Source: Candidatus Cloacimonadota bacterium (lineage in GTDB: Bacteria > Cloacimonadota > Cloacimonadia > Cloacimonadales > Cloacimonadaceae). Taken from it: DNA of 5,143 bases. Positions 1 to 5,143 of this stretch are shown in pieces (the stretch's first letter is position 1; each line of letters opens with the position of its first letter). The translations under genes were made by a program, and so were the position numbers. The stretch is taken from contig JAGOIS010000121.1 in the NCBI GenBank assembly GCA_017995495.1, positions 1 through 5,143 of the forward strand, read 5' to 3'. The notes below the pieces were generated by a model. That model ran no database searches. It had not been told where the DNA came from and saw nothing but the letters and a program-made list of their open reading frames with translations.

Positions 1-672
1 GTTCACAACCGCCGCCCTTTCGTGATCTGGAAAGCAGCCCTTTCCCTGGATGGAAAATTTGCCGCCCAAGATGGTTCTTCCCGCTGGATCAGCGGTGAAA
101 GATCCCGGGAACAGACCCAGAGGCTGCGCCAGGAAGCGGACGCAGTGCTCACCGGCATCGGAACGATCCTGGGCGACGATCCGTTGCTCACAGTTCGCCT
201 CAAAAACAACCTCAAAAATCCTTTGAGGGTCATTCTGGACCCCCACCTGAAACTGCCTCCCAGCTCTCAGATCGCCCGTGGCATGCATTCAGTTCCCACG
301 GCGGTATTCTGTGCCAGAGGCAGGGAAAACACGATACCCGCCAAGGTGCTCGTGGCGCTCGGGGCGAACATTTATCCCGTGACAGCCAAGGGAGATAAAC
401 TCAACCTCAAGGAGGTGCTGGGCATCCTATATCAGTTGGGTCACAGCCTGGTGTTGCTGGAATGTGGCAGCCGCCTGGCCTCGTCCTTCTTTGCGGCGCG
501 TTTGGTGGACAAGTGCGTGATCTTCTACGGTCCCAAACTGGTGGGCGGAAACAGGGCCATGCTCACAGAACTGGGCTTGCCGGACATTTCAGCCGCTCTG
601 GCCCTCAAAAATCTTTCCTTCAAAGCCAGCGGAGAGGACCTACAGGTGACCGGCTATCCCGTCTATGATTAG
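1..672 (+). CDS. ribD: RibD, C-terminal reductase domain (5' end outside window)
   Basis: The frame is open from the first base to the TAG at 670-672, giving 223 visible residues. The opening residues RRPFV followed by SLDGK (visible residues 15-19) match the linker and first strand of the RibD reductase domain. WISGE (29-33) and the stretch GIGTILGDDPLLTVR (52-66) are its NADPH- and substrate-binding signatures. ECGSRL (154-159) and GPKLVGG (177-183) correspond to the later conserved blocks. The domain reduces the ribosylamino-pyrimidinedione 5'-phosphate to the ribitylamino form with NADPH, in the cytoplasm, as an early step of riboflavin synthesis. Bifunctional RibD is usually about 360 residues, so some 140 residues of zinc deaminase domain probably lie to the left; this is inferred. 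The GTG at position 22 is inside the conserved linker and is unlikely to be the true start. A stand-alone RibD_C-family reductase cannot be fully excluded without the upstream sequence. Confidence 0.9.
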   Translation, partial: VHNRRPFVIWKAALSLDGKFAAQDGSSRWISGERSREQTQRLRQEADAVLTGIGTILGDDPLLTVRLKNNLKNPLRVILDPHLKLPPSSQIARGMHSVPTAVFCARGRENTIPAKVLVALGANIYPVTAKGDKLNLKEVLGILYQLGHSLVLLECGSRLASSFFAARLVDKCVIFYGPKLVGGNRAMLTELGLPDISAALALKNLSFKASGEDLQVTGYPVYD

Positions 673-697
673 CTTTACTGCCAAACATGATTATACT
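669..697 (+). promoter_or_regulatory. Possible sigma70-type promoter for cupin-M42 pair
   Basis: TATACT at 692-697 matches the -10 consensus at five of six positions and lies 61 bases before the cupin ATG. The hexamer 17 bases further upstream is TTAGCT (669-674), a poor -35 that overlaps the ribD stop codon. A TG at 688-689 is one base off the extended -10 position. Only the -10 is convincing, so the pair could instead be read through from ribD. Confidence 0.3.
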
Positions 698-745
698 CTC
701 GTCAGGCCTCCAACCCGGCCTTCCCCTGTAATATCACCCTATTCT

Positions 746-752
746 AAGGAGG
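746..752 (+). promoter_or_regulatory. Strong ribosome binding site of cupin gene
   Basis: AAGGAGG sits five bases before the ATG at 758, an essentially full anti-SD match. It fixes the cupin start and suggests efficient translation. Confidence 0.85.
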
Positions 753-757
753 AATAG

Positions 758-1153
758 ATGAAAATAGTTCATTTTGACCAGGTGGCACTGGAACCCGTTA
801 ACGCCGAAGGTGCCGAAGGCACCATGATCCGCTGGCTGATCGCCCAGAAAGATGGCGCCCCCAATTTCGCCCTGCGGATGTTCGAAGTGGAGCCAAACGG
901 CCACACCCCTTTCCACATTCACGAATGGGAACATGAGGTCTTCGTGCTTACCGGCAACGGTGTGCTGCAAACTGAGAACGGCGACCTGACCTTCCAAGCG
1001 AATGACGCGATCTATGTGGACCCAGGCATCCGCCACGCTTTCAAGAACACTGGCACCGATCTGATGAAATTCCTCTGCATCATCCCCCACGAACACCCGG
1101 TGCAGAAAAAGACCCTCAACCCCTTCGCGGATGAAACCGCCAACAACTGTTAG
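758..1153 (+). CDS. Small single-domain cupin protein
   Basis: This 131-residue protein is one cupin beta-barrel. Cupin motif 1 is seen at residues 48-66: G48, then H53-x-H55, then E60 and G66. Motif 2 is at 83-97, with P89-G90, H93 and N97. H53, H55, E60 and H93 are in position to bind one metal ion (Fe, Mn, Zn or Ni cannot be told apart). H59 next to E60 gives a WEHE signature in place of the commoner EEE pattern. There is no signal peptide or second domain, so it is probably cytoplasmic. Small cupins of this kind include isomerases, dioxygenases and sugar-binding proteins, and the sequence does not reveal the substrate. The ATG is fixed by a strong SD. The stop codon overlaps the ribosome binding site of the aminopeptidase gene, so the two are probably co-translated. 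The fold call is firm and the function is unknown. Confidence 0.88.
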   Translation: MKIVHFDQVALEPVNAEGAEGTMIRWLIAQKDGAPNFALRMFEVEPNGHTPFHIHEWEHEVFVLTGNGVLQTENGDLTFQANDAIYVDPGIRHAFKNTGTDLMKFLCIIPHEHPVQKKTLNPFADETANNC

Positions 1154-1158
1154 GAAAA
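1152..1158 (+). promoter_or_regulatory. RBS of M42 peptidase overlapping cupin stop
   Basis: AGGAAAA begins inside the cupin TAG (1151-1153) and lies about eight bases (from AGGA) before ATG 1164. This supports ATG 1164 over the in-frame ATG at 1131, which lies inside the cupin gene with no clear SD. It also suggests translational coupling. Confidence 0.65.
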
Positions 1159-1163
1159 AACCG

Positions 1164-2225
1164 ATGCCAAATGCCAAAAACCTGAAATTCCTCAAGGACC
1201 TCGTCTCCGCGCCCAGTCCCTCCGGCTTTGAAGCGCCCGCTCAGATAGTTGTGCGAGAATATCTGAAACCCTTTGCCGACAAGATCACCCAGGATCGCAA
1301 CGGTAATCTCATCGCCCTGAAAAAGGGCAGCGGCAAGCTCAAAGTGATGGTGGTGGGCCACGCCGATGAGATCGGGCTGATCGTTAACCACATCGATGAG
1401 CAGGGATACCTCTACGTGAAATCTCTTGGCGGTTTCGACGTCAACCTGCTGCCCGGCCTGCGGCTCGACATCTATCACCAGGGCCAGGTGGTGCGCGGGA
1501 TCATCGGCAGAAAACCCATTCACATGATGCGGGGCGGAGATGACACCCCCAAACTCAAGATGGAAGACCTTTGGATCGACATCGGAGCCTCAAGCAGGGA
1601 GGACGCCCTGAAGAGAGTGGCCATCGGCGATGTGATCACCTACCATAGTGTGTTTGAGCAACTTTCCAACGACCTGATCGTTTCCAAGGCCACGGACAAC
1701 AAGGTGGGGGTCTATGTGGCCGCCGCCGTGATGCAGGAACTGGCCAAAAAACAGCTCAAGGCCTCCTACTACGCGGTTTCCAGCGTGGGTGAAGAAACCA
1801 CCATGCGGGGCGCTCGCACCAGCGCCTGGCAGATCGAACCCGACATCGCCCTCGCGGTTGACGTAACCTTCACATCCGACATCCCCGGGGCTGACAAGCG
1901 CGTGTTTGGAGACGTTTCCCTGGCCAAGGGTCCCACCCTCAGCATCGGAGCGGCTTTGCACCCCTCCGTGCACAAGCGTTTGCTGGAGCTGGCCAAAAAG
2001 CACAAGATCCCGGTTCAGATCGAGATAGCGCCAGGCCGCACAGGTACAGACGCGGACGCCATCCACGATCTGAAGGGCGGGGCCGCCATGGCCGTGATCG
2101 GCATTCCCAACCGCTATATGCATTCGCCTAATGAGGTTATCTCGCTGAAAGACCTGGACGCGGCGGTGCAACTGATCAGCGAGTTTGTGTTGTCTCTGGA
2201 CGACAGATTCTCCCTCGAACGCTGA
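1164..2225 (+). CDS. M42-family metallo-aminopeptidase
   Basis: The product is 353 residues, normal for family M42 (TET/FrvX-type, roughly 330-370). The full two-metal site is visible: H66 and D68 in GHADEIG, D178 in ATDNK, E210-E211 in GEETTMRGA (general base and ligand), D233 in AVDVT, and H320 in RYMHSPNE. The N-terminal LVSAPSPSGFE (residues 13-23) and GTDAD (294-298) are also typical. The region of about 70-165, between the first and second ligand blocks, should form the inserted lid or dimerisation domain. Members usually form dodecameric tetrahedral cytoplasmic particles that remove N-terminal residues from short peptides, recycling amino acids downstream of the larger proteases. Some relatives act as endoglucanases or deblocking peptidases, so specificity is not assigned. 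ATG 1164 is chosen for its SD and because the conserved N-terminus follows closely. The gene lies 10 bases after the cupin gene and is followed by a terminator. Confidence 0.93.
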   Translation: MPNAKNLKFLKDLVSAPSPSGFEAPAQIVVREYLKPFADKITQDRNGNLIALKKGSGKLKVMVVGHADEIGLIVNHIDEQGYLYVKSLGGFDVNLLPGLRLDIYHQGQVVRGIIGRKPIHMMRGGDDTPKLKMEDLWIDIGASSREDALKRVAIGDVITYHSVFEQLSNDLIVSKATDNKVGVYVAAAVMQELAKKQLKASYYAVSSVGEETTMRGARTSAWQIEPDIALAVDVTFTSDIPGADKRVFGDVSLAKGPTLSIGAALHPSVHKRLLELAKKHKIPVQIEIAPGRTGTDADAIHDLKGGAAMAVIGIPNRYMHSPNEVISLKDLDAAVQLISEFVLSLDDRFSLER

Positions 2226-2255
2226 AAGCCATAAACCGGAATTATACCCATTCAA

Positions 2256-2287
2256 GCCCGTCGAGGATCCTCCCGGCGGGCATTTTT
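2256..2287 (+). terminator. Rho-independent terminator after M42 gene
   Basis: GCCCG (2256-2260) pairs with CGGGC (2277-2281), and an inner GAGG/CCTC palindrome (2263-2272) can stack inside it. A run of five T follows at 2283-2287. It starts 30 bases after the M42 stop and reads in the + direction only, because there is no T-run on the opposite side. Confidence 0.75.
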
Positions 2288-2333
2288 GCTGCCGCTGCTA
2301 TGCCGGGAACCGAAGCCACTGCCCCTCCCCTGC

Positions 2334-2368
2334 AAATATCAGTTGACGCAAATGTAGGCCTGATATTT
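2334..2368. repeat. 9-bp inverted repeat, possible operator
   Basis: AAATATCAG (2334-2342) and CTGATATTT (2360-2368) are perfect inverted copies separated by 17 bases. The core TGATAT appears again in direct orientation at 2384-2389. The dyad lies in an AT-rich patch of a GC-rich neighbourhood and brackets the possible promoter of the zinc-ribbon gene. That suits a dimeric repressor site, but a weak RNA hairpin followed by Ts is an alternative. No regulator can be named. Confidence 0.4.
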
Positions 2369-2369
2369 T
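2343..2369 (+). promoter_or_regulatory. Possible promoter of zinc-ribbon gene
   Basis: TTGACG (2343-2348) matches the -35 at five of six positions. The best -10 is TATTTT (2364-2369) after a short 15-base spacer, a weak match. It lies downstream of the M42 terminator and about 50 bases before the ATG at 2421, where a new promoter is expected. The rest of the 2226-2420 gap shows no coding sequence or RNA gene. Confidence 0.35.
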
Positions 2370-2407
2370 TGGATTAAACATAGTGATATCCAAGTGAGAG
2401 AAAAACC

Positions 2408-2413
2408 AAGGAG
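2408..2413 (+). promoter_or_regulatory. RBS of zinc-ribbon gene
   Basis: AAGGAG lies seven bases before ATG 2421. It selects this start over the in-frame GTG at 2394, whose reading would run through the SD itself. Confidence 0.8.
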
Positions 2414-2420
2414 AATACAG

Positions 2421-2600
2421 ATGTCCAAAGACAACCGTCGTGGCAAAGGCATAAAGAACCTTCCCAATCACGGGCGTGGCGAATGCCCTGTCTGCCACCG
2501 CACCGGGATCAAGTTGCTCAACGAGATCAAGGTCGGTGAAAAGACCGTCAAGGTTTGCAAAAACTGTAAGAGCATAGCTGCCGGGCGCCTCAGCGCCTGA
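2421..2600 (+). CDS. 59-residue basic four-cysteine zinc-ribbon protein
   Basis: This small protein carries two CxxC knuckles, CPVC (residues 22-25) and CKNC (46-49), separated by 20 residues. That is the spacing of a single treble-clef or zinc-ribbon fold. It is strongly basic, with 14 Lys/Arg against 4 Asp/Glu. The N-terminal tail (KDNRRGKGIKN) is basic and probably disordered, as seen in nucleic-acid-binding and ribosomal proteins. It has no signal peptide. The codon pattern, good SD and clean position between terminator structures argue that it is a real gene. I do not recognise a named family: the cysteine layout does not fit bL32, bL33 or bL36. A ribosome- or RNA-associated role is inferred from charge, fold and its place before rsmA; it is not shown. 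The gene ends 16 bases before a strong hairpin. Confidence 0.85.
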   Translation: MSKDNRRGKGIKNLPNHGRGECPVCHRTGIKLLNEIKVGEKTVKVCKNCKSIAAGRLSA

Positions 2601-2616
2601 CGCGGCCAGGTTCTGG

Positions 2617-2665
2617 AAATTCAGATCGCCCGGGGAAATGCTCTGAGGGTGATCTGAATTTTTTT
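2617..2665 (+). terminator. Strong hairpin plus U-run between zinc-ribbon gene and rsmA
   Basis: Bases 2617-2631 pair with 2647-2661 in a 15-bp stem with one G-U pair and a 15-base loop. The last Ts of the stem run on to 2665, making seven consecutive Ts (2659-2665). This is a textbook intrinsic terminator for the zinc-ribbon transcript. It ends nine bases before the rsmA ATG, so it could also act as an attenuator for rsmA and the barrel gene. Confidence 0.85.
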
Positions 2666-2674
2666 GCCTTGCTC

Positions 2675-3448
2675 ATGCGAGCGATCAAAGCCCTCGGGCA
2701 GAACTTTCTGAATCAGCCGGAGATAGCCGGCAGGATCGTGGAACTTGCCGCCATCCAACCAGGTGATCCAGTTTGGGAGATAGGCCCCGGCCACGGAATC
2801 CTTACCCGGGCTCTGCTGGCTGCCGGGGCAAGGGTGAAGGCCATCGAACTTGACAGGCGCCTCGAAGCCCCGCTAAGACAGGAATTCGGCAACGCCATCG
2901 AGCTGGTGATGGGTGATGTTCTCAAGTTTGATTGGGTCGCGGAACTCCAAGAGCCGGACCAGCCTCCCAAACTGGTGGCCAACATCCCCTACAACATCAC
3001 CTCCCCCCTGCTGGCAAAGTTGGAACAACACCATCAGAGTTTCCTTTCAGCCACCCTGATGGTCCAAAAAGAGGTGGCCGAAAGGATTTGTGCCGCCCCG
3101 GGCCGCAAAGCTTACGGAGTGATGACCCTGCGCCTGAAACGCATCTTTGACGCCCGTGTGCTCATGGATGTGCCACGCCACAATTTCACCCCTGTGCCCA
3201 ACGTGGATTCGGCTGTCCTTTCGCTCAAACCCAGAAAGGTCCCGGCCGAGATCCCCGAGCTGGGAAAATACCTCAAACTTATTGAACTGGCCTTTTCTCA
3301 CCGGCGCAAGACCCTGCGCAACAATCTTGCCGCTCTGTTGGACAAAGAAGGGCTCCAACGGGTCCAAACCGGGAGCGGAATCGATCTTTCCCGCCGCGGA
3401 GAAACACTTAGTGAAGCCGAATTCATTGCTCTCAGTGCTCTGCTTTAG
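2675..3448 (+). CDS. rsmA: 16S rRNA (adenine1518/1519-N6) dimethyltransferase RsmA/KsgA
   Basis: The 257-residue product uses S-adenosylmethionine to dimethylate two adjacent adenines in the 3'-terminal hairpin of 16S rRNA, a late step of 30S assembly. All family marks are present: LGQNFL (residues 7-12), SAM motif I EIGPGHG (35-41), E58-D60, GD at 80-81, the catalytic NIPYNITSP (103-111, with N103 and Y106), FTPVPNVDS (171-179) and AFSHRRKTLRNNL (206-218). The length is near the family norm of about 260-280. ATG 2675 gives the usual short lead-in before LGQNFL; the in-frame TTG at 2669 is a weaker option. Neither start has a good SD, and a terminator-like hairpin lies just upstream. The 3' end overlaps the following gene by 38 bases. 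Confidence 0.95.
   Translation: MRAIKALGQNFLNQPEIAGRIVELAAIQPGDPVWEIGPGHGILTRALLAAGARVKAIELDRRLEAPLRQEFGNAIELVMGDVLKFDWVAELQEPDQPPKLVANIPYNITSPLLAKLEQHHQSFLSATLMVQKEVAERICAAPGRKAYGVMTLRLKRIFDARVLMDVPRHNFTPVPNVDSAVLSLKPRKVPAEIPELGKYLKLIELAFSHRRKTLRNNLAALLDKEGLQRVQTGSGIDLSRRGETLSEAEFIALSALL
3398..3401 (+). promoter_or_regulatory. RBS of barrel gene inside rsmA
   Basis: GGAG within the rsmA coding sequence lies nine bases before GTG 3411. It is the feature that decides the start of the overlapping downstream gene. Confidence 0.6.
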
Positions 3449-5143
3449 CCTGGCCGTGAACCTGCTCTCCGCCCAAGCCAGCCTGTTGGATTTTAGCTTT
3501 TCCGGCAGCGGCTCTTCCAGCGAACTGGAAAACAACCTCCTCTATCAGATGTCGCCTTTCAAAGCCTCGCTGCTGCAGATCACTGCCCAAAACCTCAGTG
3601 AACAGCGTCTCAACTTCTCCCAAAACAGCCACCGTTCACAACTGGGGCTGGACCTGGCCTTCGATCGCGATCTTCTGCGCCACGGCATCCAGTCCGGCTT
3701 TGAATACCTCTATGATTCCAGCGAACTTGAGGGTGATTGTCAACCCTACCGCAACAAGACCGGTTTCCTGGGCTACACCCTCGATTTCATGCCCGCGGAC
3801 AGCCTGCTTCTGGAGGCCGGCGTGCAGGGCTTCATCCGCTCTGAGGAAGACCGCTACCTGCAGGGTTTAGAACTCAACAGCGACGGATATCTGGTGCATG
3901 GCCGGGCTGCCGCGGGAACCCGGATATGGAACACCCGCGCGGGCCTCAGTGCCAGCTTTGAGCGCAAAACCATGGATTGGGAGTTCTACCAGAGCGGCGC
4001 TGTTTCAGCCTATCTGCAACATCAGAGCAAAAACCTGCTCTTCAATAACAGCCTCAGCCTTTCCCGCCGCGACGATGACATCTATGTGCTGCTTCCCGAA
4101 CAGAGTCTGGGGGGAAGAGGGCATTACAGCCAGAGCGACAGCCTGAGCCGCGGCTCCCTTTCCTATGCCGGGACCCTGGAATATGAGCCTTGGGAGATAC
4201 TGAGCATCTCCCTTAGCGACAATTTCAGCAAGCGGGTTACCGATCTGTCTGAAAACACCATCCGCAACAACTCCGACCTCTCCAACCAGGCCTCACTCCG
4301 ACTGGATCTGAAACCCACCCCTAGGCTGGGCTGGGAAACCAGATTCAGCCATGGTTACACCCTCAAGGAATTCAGCCGCAACACGAACAGCCGCAACACT
4401 GAGAGCCGCTTTCTTTCCACCGGCCTGAACTGGGAATACTCCCAGGGCGACACCCTGGCCACAGGATTCTCGGTGGACCTGCAACGCAACAGTTTCCCCG
4501 ACGACCAGAACCGCTGGGACAACGACCTCCGCCACATCCGGCTGGACCTGGCCAATGCCAATTATTGGAAACAGCGCCTGAAGATCAGCAACCGCCTCGC
4601 TTGGAGCCTCACGGACGATGTTTATCTGGACGGATTGCTCTCCAGCAACAACAAGCAAATCGCCAGCTACGTTTACAGTCCACAGATCGCGCTGCTGATA
4701 GGCGACAGGCTCCTCTTCAATCAGGATTACCTGATCCGGGCTGACTACACCGGATACATGTACGATCCGGACGACAAAGCATTCTACCGCCAGTTGCGGC
4801 TGGAATACAAACTCGTGTTCGACAGCTTTCCCTATTCCGCCCGCTCCCAAGACCAGCTCTGGATGCTGCTGCCCTACCGGAATAACGACGGGGACGCCTT
4901 TATGGCGGACGTGGGTTTCAACTTTGAGCGCAATGAATATGCCGATTTCAATGGCCAGGCTTATGTGATCAACTTCATAAACACTCGCTATACCGCCGGG
5001 CTCACTCTCAAGCACGACATCGACAATCTCTATTACATCATCCAGCCCAAATACTCCTGGGGAACCTGGCAGGAATTCAACCTACTGCTGGGGTTGGCCT
5101 GGAAGTTCACCGATTCATCGTTGTTGGAGTTGTCGCTCAATCC
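3411..5143 (+). CDS. Secreted outer-membrane beta-barrel-like protein, 3' end outside window
   Basis: The frame is open from GTG 3411 to the right edge, 577 complete codons without a stop. Residues 1-23 form a Sec signal peptide: K2, a hydrophobic core (LLSVLCFSLAVNLL) and an AQA site with cleavage before S24. The mature part has no long hydrophobic helix. It is made of alternating polar and hydrophobic stretches rich in Tyr, Trp, Phe, Asn and Ser, for example around residues 461-473 (QLRLEYKLVFDSF), separated by Asp/Asn-rich turns. This is the look of a transmembrane beta-barrel in the outer membrane. There is no TonB box, plug domain, OmpA domain or recognisable LptD/BamA signature in the visible part. 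Cys11 is not in a lipobox. The start is chosen for the SD at 3398-3401 and the immediate signal peptide. The 38-base overlap with rsmA suggests translational coupling. I do not recognise a family, so the function is unknown; a porin or lineage-specific surface protein is possible. Confidence 0.82.
   Translation, partial: MKPNSLLSVLCFSLAVNLLSAQASLLDFSFSGSGSSSELENNLLYQMSPFKASLLQITAQNLSEQRLNFSQNSHRSQLGLDLAFDRDLLRHGIQSGFEYLYDSSELEGDCQPYRNKTGFLGYTLDFMPADSLLLEAGVQGFIRSEEDRYLQGLELNSDGYLVHGRAAAGTRIWNTRAGLSASFERKTMDWEFYQSGAVSAYLQHQSKNLLFNNSLSLSRRDDDIYVLLPEQSLGGRGHYSQSDSLSRGSLSYAGTLEYEPWEILSISLSDNFSKRVTDLSENTIRNNSDLSNQASLRLDLKPTPRLGWETRFSHGYTLKEFSRNTNSRNTESRFLSTGLNWEYSQGDTLATGFSVDLQRNSFPDDQNRWDNDLRHIRLDLANANYWKQRLKISNRLAWSLTDDVYLDGLLSSNNKQIASYVYSPQIALLIGDRLLFNQDYLIRADYTGYMYDPDDKAFYRQLRLEYKLVFDSFPYSARSQDQLWMLLPYRNNDGDAFMADVGFNFERNEYADFNGQAYVINFINTRYTAGLTLKHDIDNLYYIIQPKYSWGTWQEFNLLLGLAWKFTDSSLLELSLN
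4374..4399 (+). repeat. Short 15-bp tandem repeat in barrel gene
   Basis: AGCCGCAACAC occurs at 4374-4384 and again at 4389-4399, in phase with the codons, and AGCCGC follows a third time at 4404-4409. It encodes SRNTN-SRNTE-SR at residues 322-333, probably a loop between strands. Confidence 0.6.

Noticed and set aside
704..721. AGGCC/GGCCT inverted repeat after ribD
   Set aside because: A five-base stem with an eight-base loop and no T-run is too weak for a terminator call.
734..1523. Two minus-strand open frames over the cupin gene and M42 N-terminus
   Set aside because: Both mirror well-supported + strand genes and lack SD sites and family motifs.
1590..2255. 221-codon open frame on the minus strand
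   Set aside because: It is antisense to the M42 gene with all catalytic residues intact. It is a by-product of GC-rich codon use, and its translation shows no domain.
2394..2420. GTG 2394 as an upstream start for the zinc-ribbon protein
   Set aside because: The SD AAGGAG lies inside this extension at ideal distance from ATG 2421.
2645..2654. GGTGATC, matching the extended complement of the 16S rRNA 3' end, upstream of rsmA
   Set aside because: It is about 20 bases from ATG 2675 and buried in the terminator stem, so it is not positioned to act as an ordinary SD.
3441..3443. Cys11 in the barrel protein leader as a lipoprotein cysteine
   Set aside because: The preceding residues (SVL) do not fit a lipobox and the cysteine is in the middle of the hydrophobic core; an AQA signal peptidase I site follows.
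3598..4146. Two short + strand frames (90 and 82 codons) inside the barrel gene
   Set aside because: They are out of frame with the signal-peptide-bearing ORF, have no SD, and give compositionally odd Ala/Ser/Thr-rich proteins.
4293..5015. 240-codon open frame on the minus strand
   Set aside because: It lies fully antisense to the barrel gene, whose frame has a signal peptide and strand-like pattern. The antisense translation is low-complexity Val/Glu/Ala-rich with no recognisable motif or SD.

Overview
The window reads as ordinary chromosomal DNA from a Gram-negative bacterium. It is moderately GC-rich and densely coded, with every supported gene on the + strand. Gram-negative status is inferred from the last gene, which has a Sec signal peptide followed by a long outer-membrane beta-barrel-like sequence. 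The mix of a short basic zinc-ribbon protein, an M42 aminopeptidase, RsmA and a lineage-specific barrel protein would fit a Cloacimonadota/FCB-type or similar anaerobe. That placement is a guess from overall character and was not tested.

Layout: positions 1-672 hold the C-terminal reductase half of RibD (riboflavin biosynthesis), cut by the left edge. After an 85-bp gap with a possible promoter, a strong Shine-Dalgarno (SD) site precedes a small cupin gene (758-1153). Ten bases later comes an M42-family metallo-aminopeptidase (start corrected to ATG 1164, end 2225). These two form a tight pair that ends at a Rho-independent terminator (2256-2287). The 195-bp gap that follows contains an AT-rich stretch with a 9-bp dyad and a possible promoter. 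It leads to a 59-residue basic four-cysteine zinc-ribbon protein (2421-2600). A long hairpin with a U-run (2617-2665) comes next and ends only nine bases before the best start of rsmA (16S rRNA adenine dimethyltransferase, 2675-3448). The last gene starts at GTG 3411 inside the 3' end of rsmA, overlaps it by 38 bases, and runs off the right edge (3411-5143, 577 codons visible).

How the parts relate: RibD makes a flavin precursor, the cupin and aminopeptidase look co-translated, and the zinc ribbon and RsmA may both act on RNA or ribosomes (for the zinc ribbon this is inference only). The barrel protein appears translationally coupled to rsmA. I found no mobile element, CRISPR array, tRNA or rRNA. 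There is no strong sign of a new defence or mobile system. The most notable points are the terminator hairpin abutting an rsmA start with no SD, the dyad around the possible promoter of the zinc-ribbon gene, and the overlapping GTG-started barrel gene of unknown function.
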